Assembly (NCBI GenBank): GCA_037893245.1
Contig: JBAIAA010000704.1
Span: 1,674,001 to 1,738,000 of the forward strand
DNA length: 64,000 nt
Reading direction: 5' to 3'
Origin: Crossaster papposus
Taxonomy: Eukaryota; Echinodermata; Asteroidea; Velatida; Solasteridae
The translations under genes were made by a program, and so were the position numbers. Shown piece by piece: positions 1 to 11,502 of the stretch; within the stretch, counting starts at the first letter, position 1; every line of letters starts with the position of its first letter. Below the pieces are notes generated by a model. That model worked only from the letters and a program-made list of their open reading frames with translations. It did no database searches and was not told the DNA's origin.

Positions 1-493
1 TAAACTTTGGCATAATCAGCAAGCACTGGAAAGGCTAAATTAGGAGTGAGCGTGTGTAGAAGTCGCATCGGGCAAATCAATACATGTTTAGTGAACATCT
101 ATTTTAGCCTTATACATTGTAGCTGCGAGTCTCTCACAAAGACTCAAATACACGGACATGGTCCTGATCCTCTGCGCTCCCAATTAAATTTACAAGTACC
201 AATTGAAAATGGACTTGATTTTTTGCTGAAAAGCAATTTTGGGATGAGTACATGTACTGATTTAGTCACAGTTACTGTGTTGGTGAAATTCAACCGAAAG
301 TTACAATGCAATACATGGGAGTTGTATCACCGGGCATCGCACGCAATCAGCGCAACGTTAATACATGTACATACACATGTACATGTATGTACATTCAATC
401 CAACTTGCATATTTGTATGCAGGAGATAGATGATCCGGTTCACGGAATATTGCATTGATTAAAAGATAACCATAGAGAAAGAAGATGACTTAC

Positions 494-573
494 CTCCGCT
501 GAAATCCCTGTCTGTAAAATCCTCATGAACAGCTCACAATCTCCACAGCTGCAGGAGAACTTGAAATCCTCCC
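494..573 (-). CDS. Candidate internal exon, unknown gene (minus strand)
   Basis: The reverse strand has an acceptor ending TTTTGCACAG, an 80-bp open segment, and a near-perfect donor GAG|GTAAGT. One open frame reads GEDFKFSCSCGDCELF and then MRILQTGISAE, a cysteine-rich stretch; its first codon needs one base from the previous exon. The candidate at 1758-1827 ends with exactly that one-base overhang in one of its frames, so the two can join. I do not recognise the family. In the other frame of the upstream exon the joined reading stops after about 13 codons, so the frame is not settled. It could also be a chance pair of splice-like sites. Confidence 0.3.
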
Positions 574-1509
574 CTGTGCAAAACACGAACACACTGATGT
601 TAAAACTGCCACCAGTCATGGTATAGCACCTACATACTGTACACACACACACACACGCATCATAAAATGCATACTTCAAGTGAATGCCCAAACCAATGCT
701 GTTGGTATTTGCCAACATTTTTAGTGCTGCCTGTGATTGATGGGCTGATAGAAATTTCAATTTAATAGTGTCTAGAGGCCGGGCTTCCCTCAGCAATGCA
801 GACTTGCCAAAAAAATAAGCTTTCTTTTCTTTCTTCACCCCTCCCTCCCCCCCCCCCCCCCCCCCTCACTTATTTCCTGGGTGCATGTTTGAATAATTGG
901 TGATTTATTTTTTTCCTTTGAAACCCGAATGAGGGGTTTGTTAGTCGACCTTCCCCCTCAACCTTCCCATGATTGGGAAATTGACTGGTTTGTGAGGAGT
1001 GATGAAATCCCTTGTAATCTGTGCAGACATCCAAGCATGAACCCATGTCAGACTAAGCCATGCTGAGCGTCACTCACTGGATGGAGAGGGCTTTAACGTT
1101 TTGTAATTCTGTGCTTTTGTAATTCTGTGCGATTTCAATCTGTGATTGCGAGGAGATTGATATGCTTAACTGATTTTTGTATAATTTTTGTTAGGGGGGG
1201 GGGGGGGGGCTCACTGGACTTGTATATTTTTGAGGGTATATGTGTAAAATAGGGCCCTGCAATCTTGTAGAAATAACCCAAAACGCTTAAGTTAGTTTGG
1301 TGAATGTATACTTGAAAATTGTATACCATTAAATTGGGTTATAATGGTCACAACACATGCGCGCATTTTTTTCGTGGAAGGAAATACGGTACCCTGTGGA
1401 GACGTGAACACAATGGAGACAATGGGAGTGAAAAGAATTCCACAGGGTAATTTTTATAGATGTGAAGGTCTCCATTGGGAATTTCTTTGATTTTACTCAA
1501 ATTACTCAA

Positions 1510-1568
1510 AAACTAGGGTTAGGATGTGGGTCAGGGTTAGTGTTTGGGTTAGGGTATAATATAGGGTT
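1510..1568. repeat. Degenerate telomere-like TTAGGG stretch
   Basis: The plus strand shows repeated GGGTTAG, GGGTCAGGGTTAG and GGGTTAGGGT words within about 60 bp, with irregular spacing. This looks like a short decayed interstitial telomere-type tract. It is too short and irregular to be a functional telomere. Confidence 0.45.
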
Positions 1569-1757
1569 ATTCGGTCGTGATGTCAACCCAGAACATTAAT
1601 TGTGGTTGAAATAAGATCATTTTGAAGAACGTGCTCGACTTTCTAACCATTTTATACACGAGAACAAAGAGATGTGTGCACTATTGAGAGTATCAAATTC
1701 AATAGAAGCCAGACATTCTAATGAATTTAAGAAGAATACACAATATTGTATGCTTAC

Positions 1758-1827
1758 CATTCTTGAAGCAGTTTATTCGATAGTTCAAACGTATTTGCGA
1801 CGACGAGAAAGGCCTTGTACTGTTCCA
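1758..1827 (-). CDS. Candidate internal exon, unknown gene (minus strand)
   Basis: The reverse strand reads acceptor TTATATTTACAG, then 70 bp, then donor AATG|GTAAGC. Two frames are open. One reads WNSTRPFSSSQIRLNY then RINCFKN and leaves one base over, which joins in phase with the open frame of the 494-573 candidate. The other reads EQYKAFLVVANTFELSNK then LLQE and looks more like a helical protein, but joined to the same exon it soon meets a stop. No family recognised. The exon would belong to a minus-strand gene lying next to, or nested within, the Ssdp locus. Confidence 0.3.
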
Positions 1828-4383
1828 CTGTAAATATAATCCTTTTGTGTCCGGCATAAATGTATTCAAAGTGTACTCGTAGTTCAACCAGTGAGACTCA
1901 TTGACGGAGACATTGTTGCAGGCTCAATGACAATACCCCTGACGGATCTCTGTCATCTATGAAAATTGCCCCAATCCTTCAAATCACCAATTTATTCCTC
2001 CAGAACCTCTCAAGTTAAAACTCCAATCCTTATTGGTAACGGAAGGTGCACTTTGAAAAAGAAAAAAAACCTAGGAACATGAGAGTCATGCAGGAGCCTC
2101 ATTTACAAGTCCATTTTGTTGTTGCCAAGCATCTCCATGGCAATGGTGTAATGTCATCTCGAGTGAGCTTCTTTCTTTTTTTGGGAAGGGAATTGGCGAG
2201 AATTGAAGATTGCCAGCTTAATTGGCACGGCTATATTAAATATTCTGTTTGATTATGGCTTCTTCCCGTCTGCTGGTTGCCGAGCTGCCGCTCACTAGAT
2301 GATTTTGGCGTCCACGGTCGGAGTTTGCTGCTTCACCGGTTTCAAGGTTATTTCAACCGATATTCAGATGTACATGCTGTACCTCTCCGAGCTGTTTATC
2401 ACAGGCTCAGAACAGCAGTGTTTTCATCCATGTGGGTTTTTTGTCGTCTCTAGTTCTTGAAGTTCCATCTGATATTTGATGACACTTTTTTTGTTGGCGA
2501 TGTGTCACACAGATTTTCTTCCGTCTTTCAAATGGTAACCCAATTGAAGAAGCCAGCACTATTTGAAGCTTTAGTAGAGCTGACACAGAGAGTCAGTTAA
2601 CTCACCCAAGTGCGGTGTTTAAACCGAGGTGGCAGTGGTTTCCTCCATGAGGCTCCATATCCAACAAGTGCAATTTGTTTTTGTTTACCATTTCTTGTTG
2701 AATGTCATGCTGGCACGTTAATGCCACTCACCAGTAAAGTGAAGTGCACTCACTTTACATTACACTCTGGTCCATTTGGATAAAGGCCATGTGTAGGTCG
2801 TTCCTGGGATTCTCTTGGCTCCCTTTTTGTGGCTTGGTGTGGAGGAATAGCTGAGTGGGGCTTGATGATGCATTGATGGTTCTTACTGCCAAGTCCTGTT
2901 ATGGTGATGATCTGCCTCAAAGAAGAAATAAAAGCCAGTCCCATCATGGGATGTAATTTGAAGGCGATGACAGTGTGGCCCAAACTTTCAAATTGAGCCA
3001 CAACAGTTGCAACTCTTTTGCACCTTTTAAATGGCACACGACACACTTCAGCCCTTTTTTATTTCCCTGTGGTCAAGCAGTTTTATCAACACAGGTCTTT
3101 CTCCAGCAAGGTTGCAGGCTTGGAACCCACATATATAAACCTGCAGAAAACAGCATGATGACAATTCTGTTAATTTCTGCTTTTCACCAGTTGACTCCGA
3201 TGAAGCATTATTTTGTGCTGTCCAATTTTGAGGATCTTGAATTCCCCAAACCTGAATCGGAGTGTCGAATGACGGGCACTGAAATTATGACAAATGTAAA
3301 GTTCCCAGAAGAATTTGATTCAGTTGCAGAGGTTTTGTTTTTTAGGAGGATTGCTGGACATTTGCGGGAGGTCTGCTCACCACCGGTAACTCGAAAGAAC
3401 TCAAAAACTGTCATCAAGCAATTCCAAGTTGTTTGTGAGCATCATCTGCAAAAATAAAACCATTATAACAAAGTGAAATACTAAATATTCATTTTTTGTG
3501 TGTAAATGTGAATATTTCGGTCAAGGGTGGTAACTTTAAGCATATAAACTTCTCGAGTACAACAAAATACTTTTCTCTTTGCACAGTAACTATTTGCGAA
3601 GCCAAAACGGGTTACCGGCCATTTTTGTCATGATAGATGTACATGTAAATTGCTTGTAACTGGTCCCCTGCTGCCCCAAACTGTGCTATATTTTTTTTCC
3701 CTTCTCAGCAACTGGGCCCTGTTGGTGTTAAGCCACCCATGTCACACTGCCCTAATTAGAGTCCACTGTGACCAGAAAGGATCACGATAAATGCCTTGCG
3801 ACAAAGAACAGGATTCCAACACAAACTGTGTGTGGGAGGCACTTGAGGTGTCACAGTTTGACATTATGTGAAAAACCTTTAATCAGCCAGCGTGTTAATA
3901 AAAAAAAAGGAAAAAACTAACAAACAGTCTGTTGGTTGAGATTGAAAAGCAATCGCAGTGAAAAGCAGAATCGATTAGTTTGAAAATTTCCTGCTTGGAA
4001 ATAAACGGTCTGCCCAAGCTGCCTATATTGTGTGTGGATGTACTGTAGTGCAAGCATTTTTCAAACACCTAATCAGAAGAAGGAGACCGGTTTTCAGAAA
4101 GGGAAAGTGCTACACAACAGCAGGGCCTTGGAGCATTCGGCTAGAAGGATATAAAGTTTTTTTCTCTTGGTCCAGTCCTTGGTTAAGGCTCTAGCTAGAA
4201 GGTGGGAAAACCAAGTGGTTAATGGAATGAAATTAATCACAATGAATGCAGCTGTCCTTTCAGATGGGCAAGGAAAATAAACTCCCTGACTTTTAAGTGG
4301 CAGTGCGCTAGTAATAAACATGATGAATGGACAGCCTGACATGTTCAGGATTGGGTGATAGTGTCCCCCACAAAGAAAAACAT

Positions 4384-4590
4384 GTCGTGAATATTCATGA
4401 TTTCATCTGAAGTTGCATAATGAGTATGATTTGGTTGAGGATTAGAATATGAGTGGTTTCTGTGTCATTAGCATGTTGCGAATATTCATGACTTCATCAG
4501 AAGTTGCACAATTACATGTAAGTTGTTAGGTTGGGAATATGATTAGTTTTATGTCATTAGCATGTTATGAATATTCATTATTGCATCTAA
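4384..4590 (+). repeat. About 90-bp tandem repeat carrying GAATATTCAT palindromes
   Basis: Two and a half copies of a unit of about 90 bp. Each starts with GAATATTCATGA followed by TTCATCTGAAGTTGCA or a close variant, and the full copies end with TGTCATTAGCATG. A related GAATATTCATGAACTGCATC lies at about 5007. The GAATATTCAT core is palindromic and resembles POU or octamer-like sites, though binding is not shown. Confidence 0.6.
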
Positions 4591-4608
4591 ACTTCTAAAG
4601 GGTTTTGC

Positions 4609-4679
4609 TTAGGCATAAAAAAAAAAAAATGTTATGTTGGCGTAACGGGCCCAAAAAAATATGGTAGGTAGGTCGGGAT

Positions 4680-4710
<31 letters not shown>

Positions 4711-4978
4711 CTCTTCCTCCCAGCAATGAAAATGATATGTTTTCTAATTGTTTCAGCCGGTAGTGATACACGATAGCGTGTCCAGGTTCAATATATACAC
4801 AATCCACACACACAACAATGAGAAACGGTCAGAAATGGTTTCAAACGTATTTATAACTAGATTTATATAGATTTTAATCATTAAATTTCGTCCCTTGAAA
4901 AAAAAAATATCCAGGGTCGGCCGTATTTTTAGGGTCGGTCGGGTTACGCCAACATAACATTTTTTTTTTTATGCCTTA
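4609..4978. mobile_element. MITE, about 365 bp, TTA target duplication
   Basis: Terminal inverted repeats: GGCATAAAA...TGTTATGTTGGCGTAAC at the left, and its complement ending ...ACATTTTTTATGCC type at the right, pairing over more than 30 bases. TTA flanks both ends (4609-4611 and 4976-4978), as is usual for PIF/Harbinger-type elements. The interior has a 29-base T run and GGTCGG-rich arms. There is no coding capacity. Confidence 0.75.
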
Positions 4979-7900
4979 TCTTTGTTCAATTGGGTAAATA
5001 GACCTTGAATATTCATGAACTGCATCTAAAGTACTTTATTTTGCATACTTGGTTTGTGGCTAGTGCATTGTATGGTGGTACAAATATTTAAGTACCTTAG
5101 GCCCAGTTTTTTCATTGGACGATAAATGCTGTGATGTAAATCAGTTCAGGGCAAGACAGGGACTGACGTGATTAAATTATCTCTTTGACAACTGCTGGAG
5201 GATGAAAGCAAGTAAATCGCATTAAAAAGTCATAAATAAGATGTGCTTCTCGTTTAAATTCAGCAGCGACAGACTTTCTTGAGGAGAAAGGTTTTGCAAT
5301 TAAATTGTGATTAAATTGTGTATTGTGTAAAGCTAACCTGTATAAAGGTCGCATCATATTTACGGTATAAACAAAAAATTACAAAAGAAATATGGAGTTT
5401 CTTACTTTTATAACAATATTTTTTTAAATGTGCCAATTAGTTAACGCTTCCGAAACTGATGAAAATATTGTTTTATATCCTTTTTTTTCTTGTGCTATCT
5501 TCTTCTTTTTTTGAAGCAGCCTTTGGCAATTTCTCGAACCCATCAATTCGTCACTCCAGTGTCTGTACACATAGAAACGAGTGTGCATACACTGTAGAAA
5601 CCTCTAAGTTTATATGCATGCATGCTCTACATGTTCATGTATACACCTACCGTACATGCCTGTTTAAATTGGCCATAATTTAAAACGGCACGGCTGGACA
5701 GTGTTGGACAATAATGTGGCTCATTTAGCTGAAATTGCCCCACCCAGGTGGTGTGCTGTCCAACTGAAATTGCTTGTTAGTCTCCAACATGTGTAAGTAA
5801 TTACACACCACAGTGAAAATAAATAGAACAAAATACAATCGCCAGGGGAAATGCATCAAGGTTTTTATTTTTGTATAATTGGAAGTTTAAATGGAAGTAT
5901 TATTGGACCATCAAACTACGGAGTGACGTCAGTTCGATGTGAGTTTTTTGGTCTGGAATTCATTGAGTCGTCGTAATTATCAAGTAAACTGAATTGTAAT
6001 TTGTCATTGATTGCGAAATAGGAAATGTACCGGTAGGGTTGTCGTTTGTCTTCTATTTAAATCGACTGTTTCTTGATGAGATTTTCTTCTTAACAAAATT
6101 AATTTGAACCTTTTGTAGTTCTTTTTTTCTTTGTGTTAGTTCTTAGCGTGGTTGATACGAATGCCAACGAAAAGTGAATTTGACATTACGAAACATTCGC
6201 AGCGAAACACGTCCCCAGATGAAATGTGTTTAGCTTTAATAGCGAGTTCGCAGTGTTAAAACAAATGCACATTTGGCTTCACTTTGACGCCGAGTAGAAA
6301 CCGGCCGTTTAGAGTGTGCCAAAGTGCAAGTGTTCATGTGTGTCTATTTTGAGTAACTCGTTCGGTATTTAAACTGACAGACTGGCATCTTAATTTGAGC
6401 GCAAGCGTAAATGTTGTCGGATGATTTGTCTTAATGCTATTCAGTCAGAGAGGTAAATGCCCCCTGTTGTTAGCTCAGAGTGCCGCAGCTAAAGCTCAAT
6501 TAGCTCCCGACCGACTGAACCTGGTGAGTTCGTTTGGTTTGAAGTAATAGGTAGCATCAGGATACTTCACCAGAAAAAAAAAATTTCTTCAAAGAAACAA
6601 AATGCTTTGACTTTTGCATCTACTCCGATATCAGAATTTGCAATTGGCTTGAAGAGTACCAACGATAGTCTGTAAAGTTGAGACTGAATAAAGCCAGTTC
6701 GGTATTCCAACTGCGCATGCTTATATGAAGATTTGACGGGTTTTTTTCCCGAGATAAACATTTCATCGCCTGATGGCAAAAAGCATAGCAGTTAGCAGCA
6801 AATGTACAGAGATCGTCCTATTCTAAAGTAAAATAAGAAACAACCAACATTTGTTGACAGCGATATGTTTTCAGGTGTCTTGTGTATCAACATTTGTTCA
6901 AACAAAAATTCCCATTCTCTCTTTTTTTATTGCACGAAAAATTGCACAGATTACAGATTCGGTTACCACGTCCCCCATAGCCTTTGTGTGCATTTACCCG
7001 CCGTGTTTATCCCAAGAAAAAAATGGTTGAATCTTGTGCAATATTATACACTGCAGTTGGAATACCGAACGAGATGAGCACAGATCCCGTTGGAGATTAA
7101 AAATTATTTATTTATTTTTGTATGGAGACATTTATTTTAGATATTTTCACTATCATCTGTTCTCGTTACCCCATGCTTACCCACAACAACCACAAATACA
7201 CCTTGTTTCTCTCTTTTACTGACGACTCCTCTCGGCTCGCTCCATTGCCTGTGATGCATTCACAATTCATTTCAGCTCTTCGTTGATGAATGGCCCTCCA
7301 TTTAGCTAAGTCCTCTGCCCCCGTGGCTAATGTTGTTCTATCCGCCGAGTGAAATCTATTTGAAGTAATCAAATGCAACTTAAGTGCCTCCGTTTGTTAA
7401 TGCGCCTTTACGATGCCAAGGAGATTGAACCAAGATTGATGCTGCTTTGCACATGTACATTGTAGTGCTGTGTCCTACAGCGCAGTCGTAAGGCTAACTT
7501 TAACCTATATCGTCTACTGACATGTAGTTCGTGTACTCTATTTTGAGACGGCCGCGTCATGTGCACATGCACAAATACAGTTTGTATGCCTTTCCTTCTT
7601 TAACTTGCATAATGACACGCACATTCAATAATCCGCACGAATGCATTTCATAAGTTGATGCGACAAAAGGCTGTTATCAAAGTCAATTTGCACACATGTG
7701 CTGGAGTTCCAGGATGACTTGATGGCTCCGCTGAGAATAGCAAGTTGTTTTTTAAATTTCCTGAGACGTCTGGCATACAACGTGGTATTCATTACTACGC
7801 CAAAACTGAAGCAGTGTGTGGAAATTGTAGTTTCACAGCCGATCCGTTACAACACGCGAATCGGAGACTATAGTTGTGATAAACCATCCTGCTTGAAATG

Positions 7901-9368
7901 CTGGTTTGGAAATACATGTACTTGCCCGAGAGGAACTCCATTGTAATCCATGCAGTACGTGCATTTGTAGTATAAAAGCATTAATTTTCAGCAGTACAAA
8001 GTGTGGTTCTCACACGGCCAGCAGTTTCCAGATTTAGGCAAAAGAAATCTGTGCATGTGGATTGTTGTTCTTTCACCACGAGTGTGCACACGTGTGTCAC
8101 TAGCCCCACTAGCCACACTAGCCCCAATCACACTGTATGTACATGTATGTCTCTGCATGCCAGAGCCTGCTAGCCCCAACACACTGATATTAAATGGACT
8201 GTTTATACAGTAAATTTGCTCAGATAATTAACATTCACTACCTTTCCCGTGGACGTGACGGCTTTAATGAAGTGCCCTTTTGCCGCTGGCCATGTACACA
8301 GCTGCACATACTGGAAACTCCATCATGTTACATATTTCATAATATCCAAGTCGACGGCGTCAGGTTTCCCTTCGGTGTGTGGAGAAGGGGGGCTTGTACT
8401 GTTCTCTACTTGTCTATCATGCCCAGATGAGACGATTGGCAATAAAACGCAGCCACTGACAAGTGTCACTGCTTTTTATGCTTGATGGCTACACAGACCA
8501 TGCACAAACCCGCACACGCAAGCACGCACGCTGTCTCTTGCTGCTGTCAGCCATTGCTCTCTGCGCTGATTGGCTGAGAGTTCACCTGTCAGTGCTCAGT
8601 GCCAGTCTGATTGGTCAGGAATCTTTACTGGCGGAGATTGCTCATTGCGAGTCACTCTCTGTTTGCATTGCGTTCAATTCTAAGTGCTTCACCTTGCGTA
8701 TTCTCAGCCTCATTCATGGGTTAAAGACTTAGGCAGCCATTTAGAGTAGGGAGCAATGACTGTGTTTGTATTTGCTCAACTTTAACCCACCACATTACCT
8801 TGCCCTATCACACACACAAAAACAAAACACATGTTGGTGACGGACCCGATGTTAATTAGATAGGCCAACAAAGTGGCCACAAATAGCCCTTTCTGACAAA
8901 GTAGTGGTTGTTTTTATATATTCGGTTTTTTTTTACTGGTTGATCGAAAATCTCCTTGAGTGCATTATCCCTTTCGTTCATGCTGTGTTGCTGTCACAAA
9001 CTCCTTTAAGTGCACTCTTTGGTACTTCTTTGGTCGTTAACCCCCGTAAAGATTGCCGGAATCATCCGAGCATGCGGAATTATTTTTTTCTTCCATTTCT
9101 TCCATTTGCCATCCATTTTTCTTAATGGACTGTTTTGTTAGGCGACAATTGTGTAGTCTTAAAAACAGTCCTGCTGGAAGCAAGATTAACGATCTAAAAG
9201 GAGAAAGCATTTGAAATGTCACTCTACCAACATTTCTGCCTCAAAAGACACAGTAAAAAACACTTATAAAAAAAAAACCAAGTTGGGAGATAAATTTTAA
9301 AAATGCTGTTGACTTCAAACAGCAAAACTGCTCATTTATCTTAACCATACCGCTGTGAAGAAAGTAAA
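4979..9368. other. Non-coding DNA, AT-rich, no gene recognised
   Basis: No exon with both splice sites and a recognisable protein. It contains a perfect 18-bp inverted repeat pair at 6697-6714 and 7053-7070 (listed), a CRE-like TGACGTCA near 5923, and two GATTGG (CCAAT-type) boxes near 8560-8610. Open frames here are short and overlap on both strands. Confidence 0.5.
6697..7070. repeat. 18-bp perfect inverted repeat, 374-bp span
   Basis: GTTCGGTATTCCAACTGC at 6697-6714 is matched exactly by its reverse complement at 7053-7070. This could be the termini of a short transposon, but no target-site duplication is visible just outside the repeats and the interior has no other symmetry that I can see. 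Confidence 0.55.
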
Positions 9369-9775
9369 AAAGGTAGTATACACCATTTGCTTTTTCCTGT
9401 AATTTTCGAAAATAGATGGGTTAGGGATTTATATTTTTTTAGTAAATATTTGGCGCTGAGCTAATTAAAGAAGCTGAAAAAAAGAAAAGAAAAAAGTGCT
9501 GGATTTGTAGTCTGGTTCCTTGACTTTCTACAGACAAATTCAATAAAGTGGGCGCAGTGCTTGAAAATAGTCGGGTTTTTACAACGATTGTCAGCCGGCA
9601 ATCGTTTGAAATTGATACAAAATTCAACTTTTCTTGAAAACCACGTCACTTCAGGTCCCGTGATTTCCCAGGATGCTTGAGACTGTTATTCACTTACAGT
9701 CAAGTAAGATATTTCCTAATAATTCAGTAGTTTATTTTTTTTATGTTTGCCAACAATAGTGTATACTACCTTTAA
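9369..9775. mobile_element. MITE family A copy (AAGGTAGTATACACC termini)
   Basis: Begins AAGGTAGTATACACCATTTG and ends with the complement GTGTATACTACCTTT. The interior shares blocks with 61258-61725 (for example TGCTTGAGACTGTTATTCAC). Related copies are at 14597-14980, 52611-53215 and 62690-63047. The other copies are flanked by TA, as for Tc1/mariner-type elements. No coding capacity. Confidence 0.75.
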
Positions 9776-9950
9776 TGAGGAATACCACCAAACAGTATTG
9801 AACAGCAATGCAATTACCACATGAATAATCCATAATTAGTAGGATACCAGTTGCAATATCCTGCGATTGTGCCTGACACTAGTTTCTTTGTTCCTTCAGG
9901 ATTTTTTGCTGTCAAAAAAGAAGGTGAGTTACAAAACTTTCCTCGATCCT

Positions 9951-9986
<36 letters not shown>

Positions 9987-11088
9987 CTTGCTGAATGTTT
10001 TTTTTTCAAATTGAGTGTTACCACATTGTGCCGGAACTGCACTCCAGTATAATTCATGTGATCCGTGTGTGTTTAGCTCACACTGTCTAATAGTACTGAC
10101 TTCGTTTGCAATGTGATTGCTTCACGGTGTAATCTGTAACGATAGTAACCATTGCATCTCAATCCTCAATCACACCCAAAAATAAGTTCACTGCGTCACC
10201 TTGTTTACTCAATGCTAAAATTGTGCTCGTATCACAAAGCGTTTTTTTTTTTTTTTTTTTTTTGGGGGGGGAAATATTGCATTAACTTTTCTTTTGTATT
10301 AATTAAATGTTTCAATCATTTCGGTTGACCTGCAATTTGCTTGCACCCCGACAACGAAACTGGGCTCTTTCAAGGCATTTGTTAATAGTGGTCTGACGTC
10401 TTAAAGCTTAAACCCTGGCCCTGTGCTATCGACACTCTTGACAAAAGACTCAACCAAGACTAATTCTGTAATGGCAAAAGCAAATCAGAGATGTCTTACG
10501 GGAAAAATGACTTACTATAAGTAACGAGGTTACCATTGCCGATCAAAGTGAAGTTTCTTTTTAAAATTAAACTCAAATTGAGTTAAAATTGTAAAAATAT
10601 GCATGTTAATTAGTGCCAAGTCAGACCAGTCACTCAAAGAAAAAAAAAATCTAATTTTTTTTTCCCATGATTTTTTTCTTTTTTGTAAACTTCTGTTTTT
10701 CATATGCTTCAAAAAGTGTATGTTAGTAATGTGATGTCTTGCAGCATTGTACCAAATAACTTTGTATACAAAAATTAATAAAAGTTGTTACTGCCCATTG
10801 TATAGAAGCATGGCTTTGCATTGTCACACAGCATGAAATGTTTTTCATTTGGAAACCAGAGACCAAATCAAGTTGTCTTGAAAGCATTTTTGAGTGAAGC
10901 GTTACACAGTAAAGATGTTCAAACAATGTGGACACTTCATAGTCAGTTGCCATTAACTGTAACACTACTTGAGTAAATTGCACTTATGTAGTACTCTTAC
11001 TACACTGGCCTGTGAGAATTATGTAGTATTTTGTAGTACTGTGTACCGTACCCCCAAATGAATGCTTAGGATGTTGGGGTTAAAGTAT
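9776..11088. other. Non-coding DNA with long poly-T runs
   Basis: No gene seen. Holds a long T run at about 9951-9982 and another at about 10243-10263 followed by G residues. A splice-like 24-bp segment at 9902-9925 was considered and rejected as an exon. Confidence 0.5.
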
Positions 11089-11502
11089 CACATTTGTGAC
11101 CCACCAGGCCAAAACCAGGCGGAAGTTGGCAAATGCCATTTCGAGATATGGCATTGTACACAAAAAAATGTGTTGCCGGTCGATTGTTTTCTTTTTTCAT
11201 AAATCGTTAGTTAAAACTCTAATTTATAGGCTGTTCATGTTTAAACCTTTAAAAAAAATCCCCGAAAGTGATAATATCGGCCTTTTCCTGATTTTTGTTG
11301 TCTTTGCTATTACTCAAATTGAGCAAACTTGTTGCCGAGAACGGCAACAAAATGTCACTTTTTTAAGCGTCGTTACTTTTCATTCCATAGCGGTACTGGT
11401 GCATGTGATGTATCATTTTAAAGCTTAAAACGCTAGCAATCCAATGGTATAAAAATCTCTCATATGAAAAATTTCGGTTTTGGGGTGGTGGGTCACATTT
11501 GT
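11089..11502. mobile_element. MITE with GTGACCCACCA termini
   Basis: Left end CATTTGTGACCCACCAGGCC and right end TGGTGGGTCACATTTG are inverted copies, and the symmetry continues inward through GGCCAAAACC versus GGTTTTGGGG. About 410 bp, non-coding inside; the 110-residue open frame it contains is an artefact of the element. Confidence 0.7.

Larger units (their letters stand above)
1..4383. other. Non-coding or intronic DNA with simple repeats
   Basis: No recognisable gene. I see a CA/GT run near 640-656, a C run at 847-865, a G run near 1194-1209, a degenerate TTAGGG stretch at 1510-1568 and two weak minus-strand exon candidates at 494-573 and 1758-1827, listed separately. An open plus frame at 2975-3457 has no splice or family support. 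If the Ssdp N-terminal exons lie to the left, this stretch is part of a very long intron. Confidence 0.5.

Noticed and set aside
2975-3457. 160-codon plus-strand open frame
   Set aside because: No splice signals, no recognisable motif, and an overlapping minus frame of similar quality; may be chance.
9902-9925. 24-bp segment with good acceptor (TTCCTTCAG) and donor (GTGAGT), a possible Ssdp microexon
   Set aside because: None of its frames (DFLLSKKK, FFAVKKE) fits the known Ssdp sequence between the LUFS domain and GHPSMGG.
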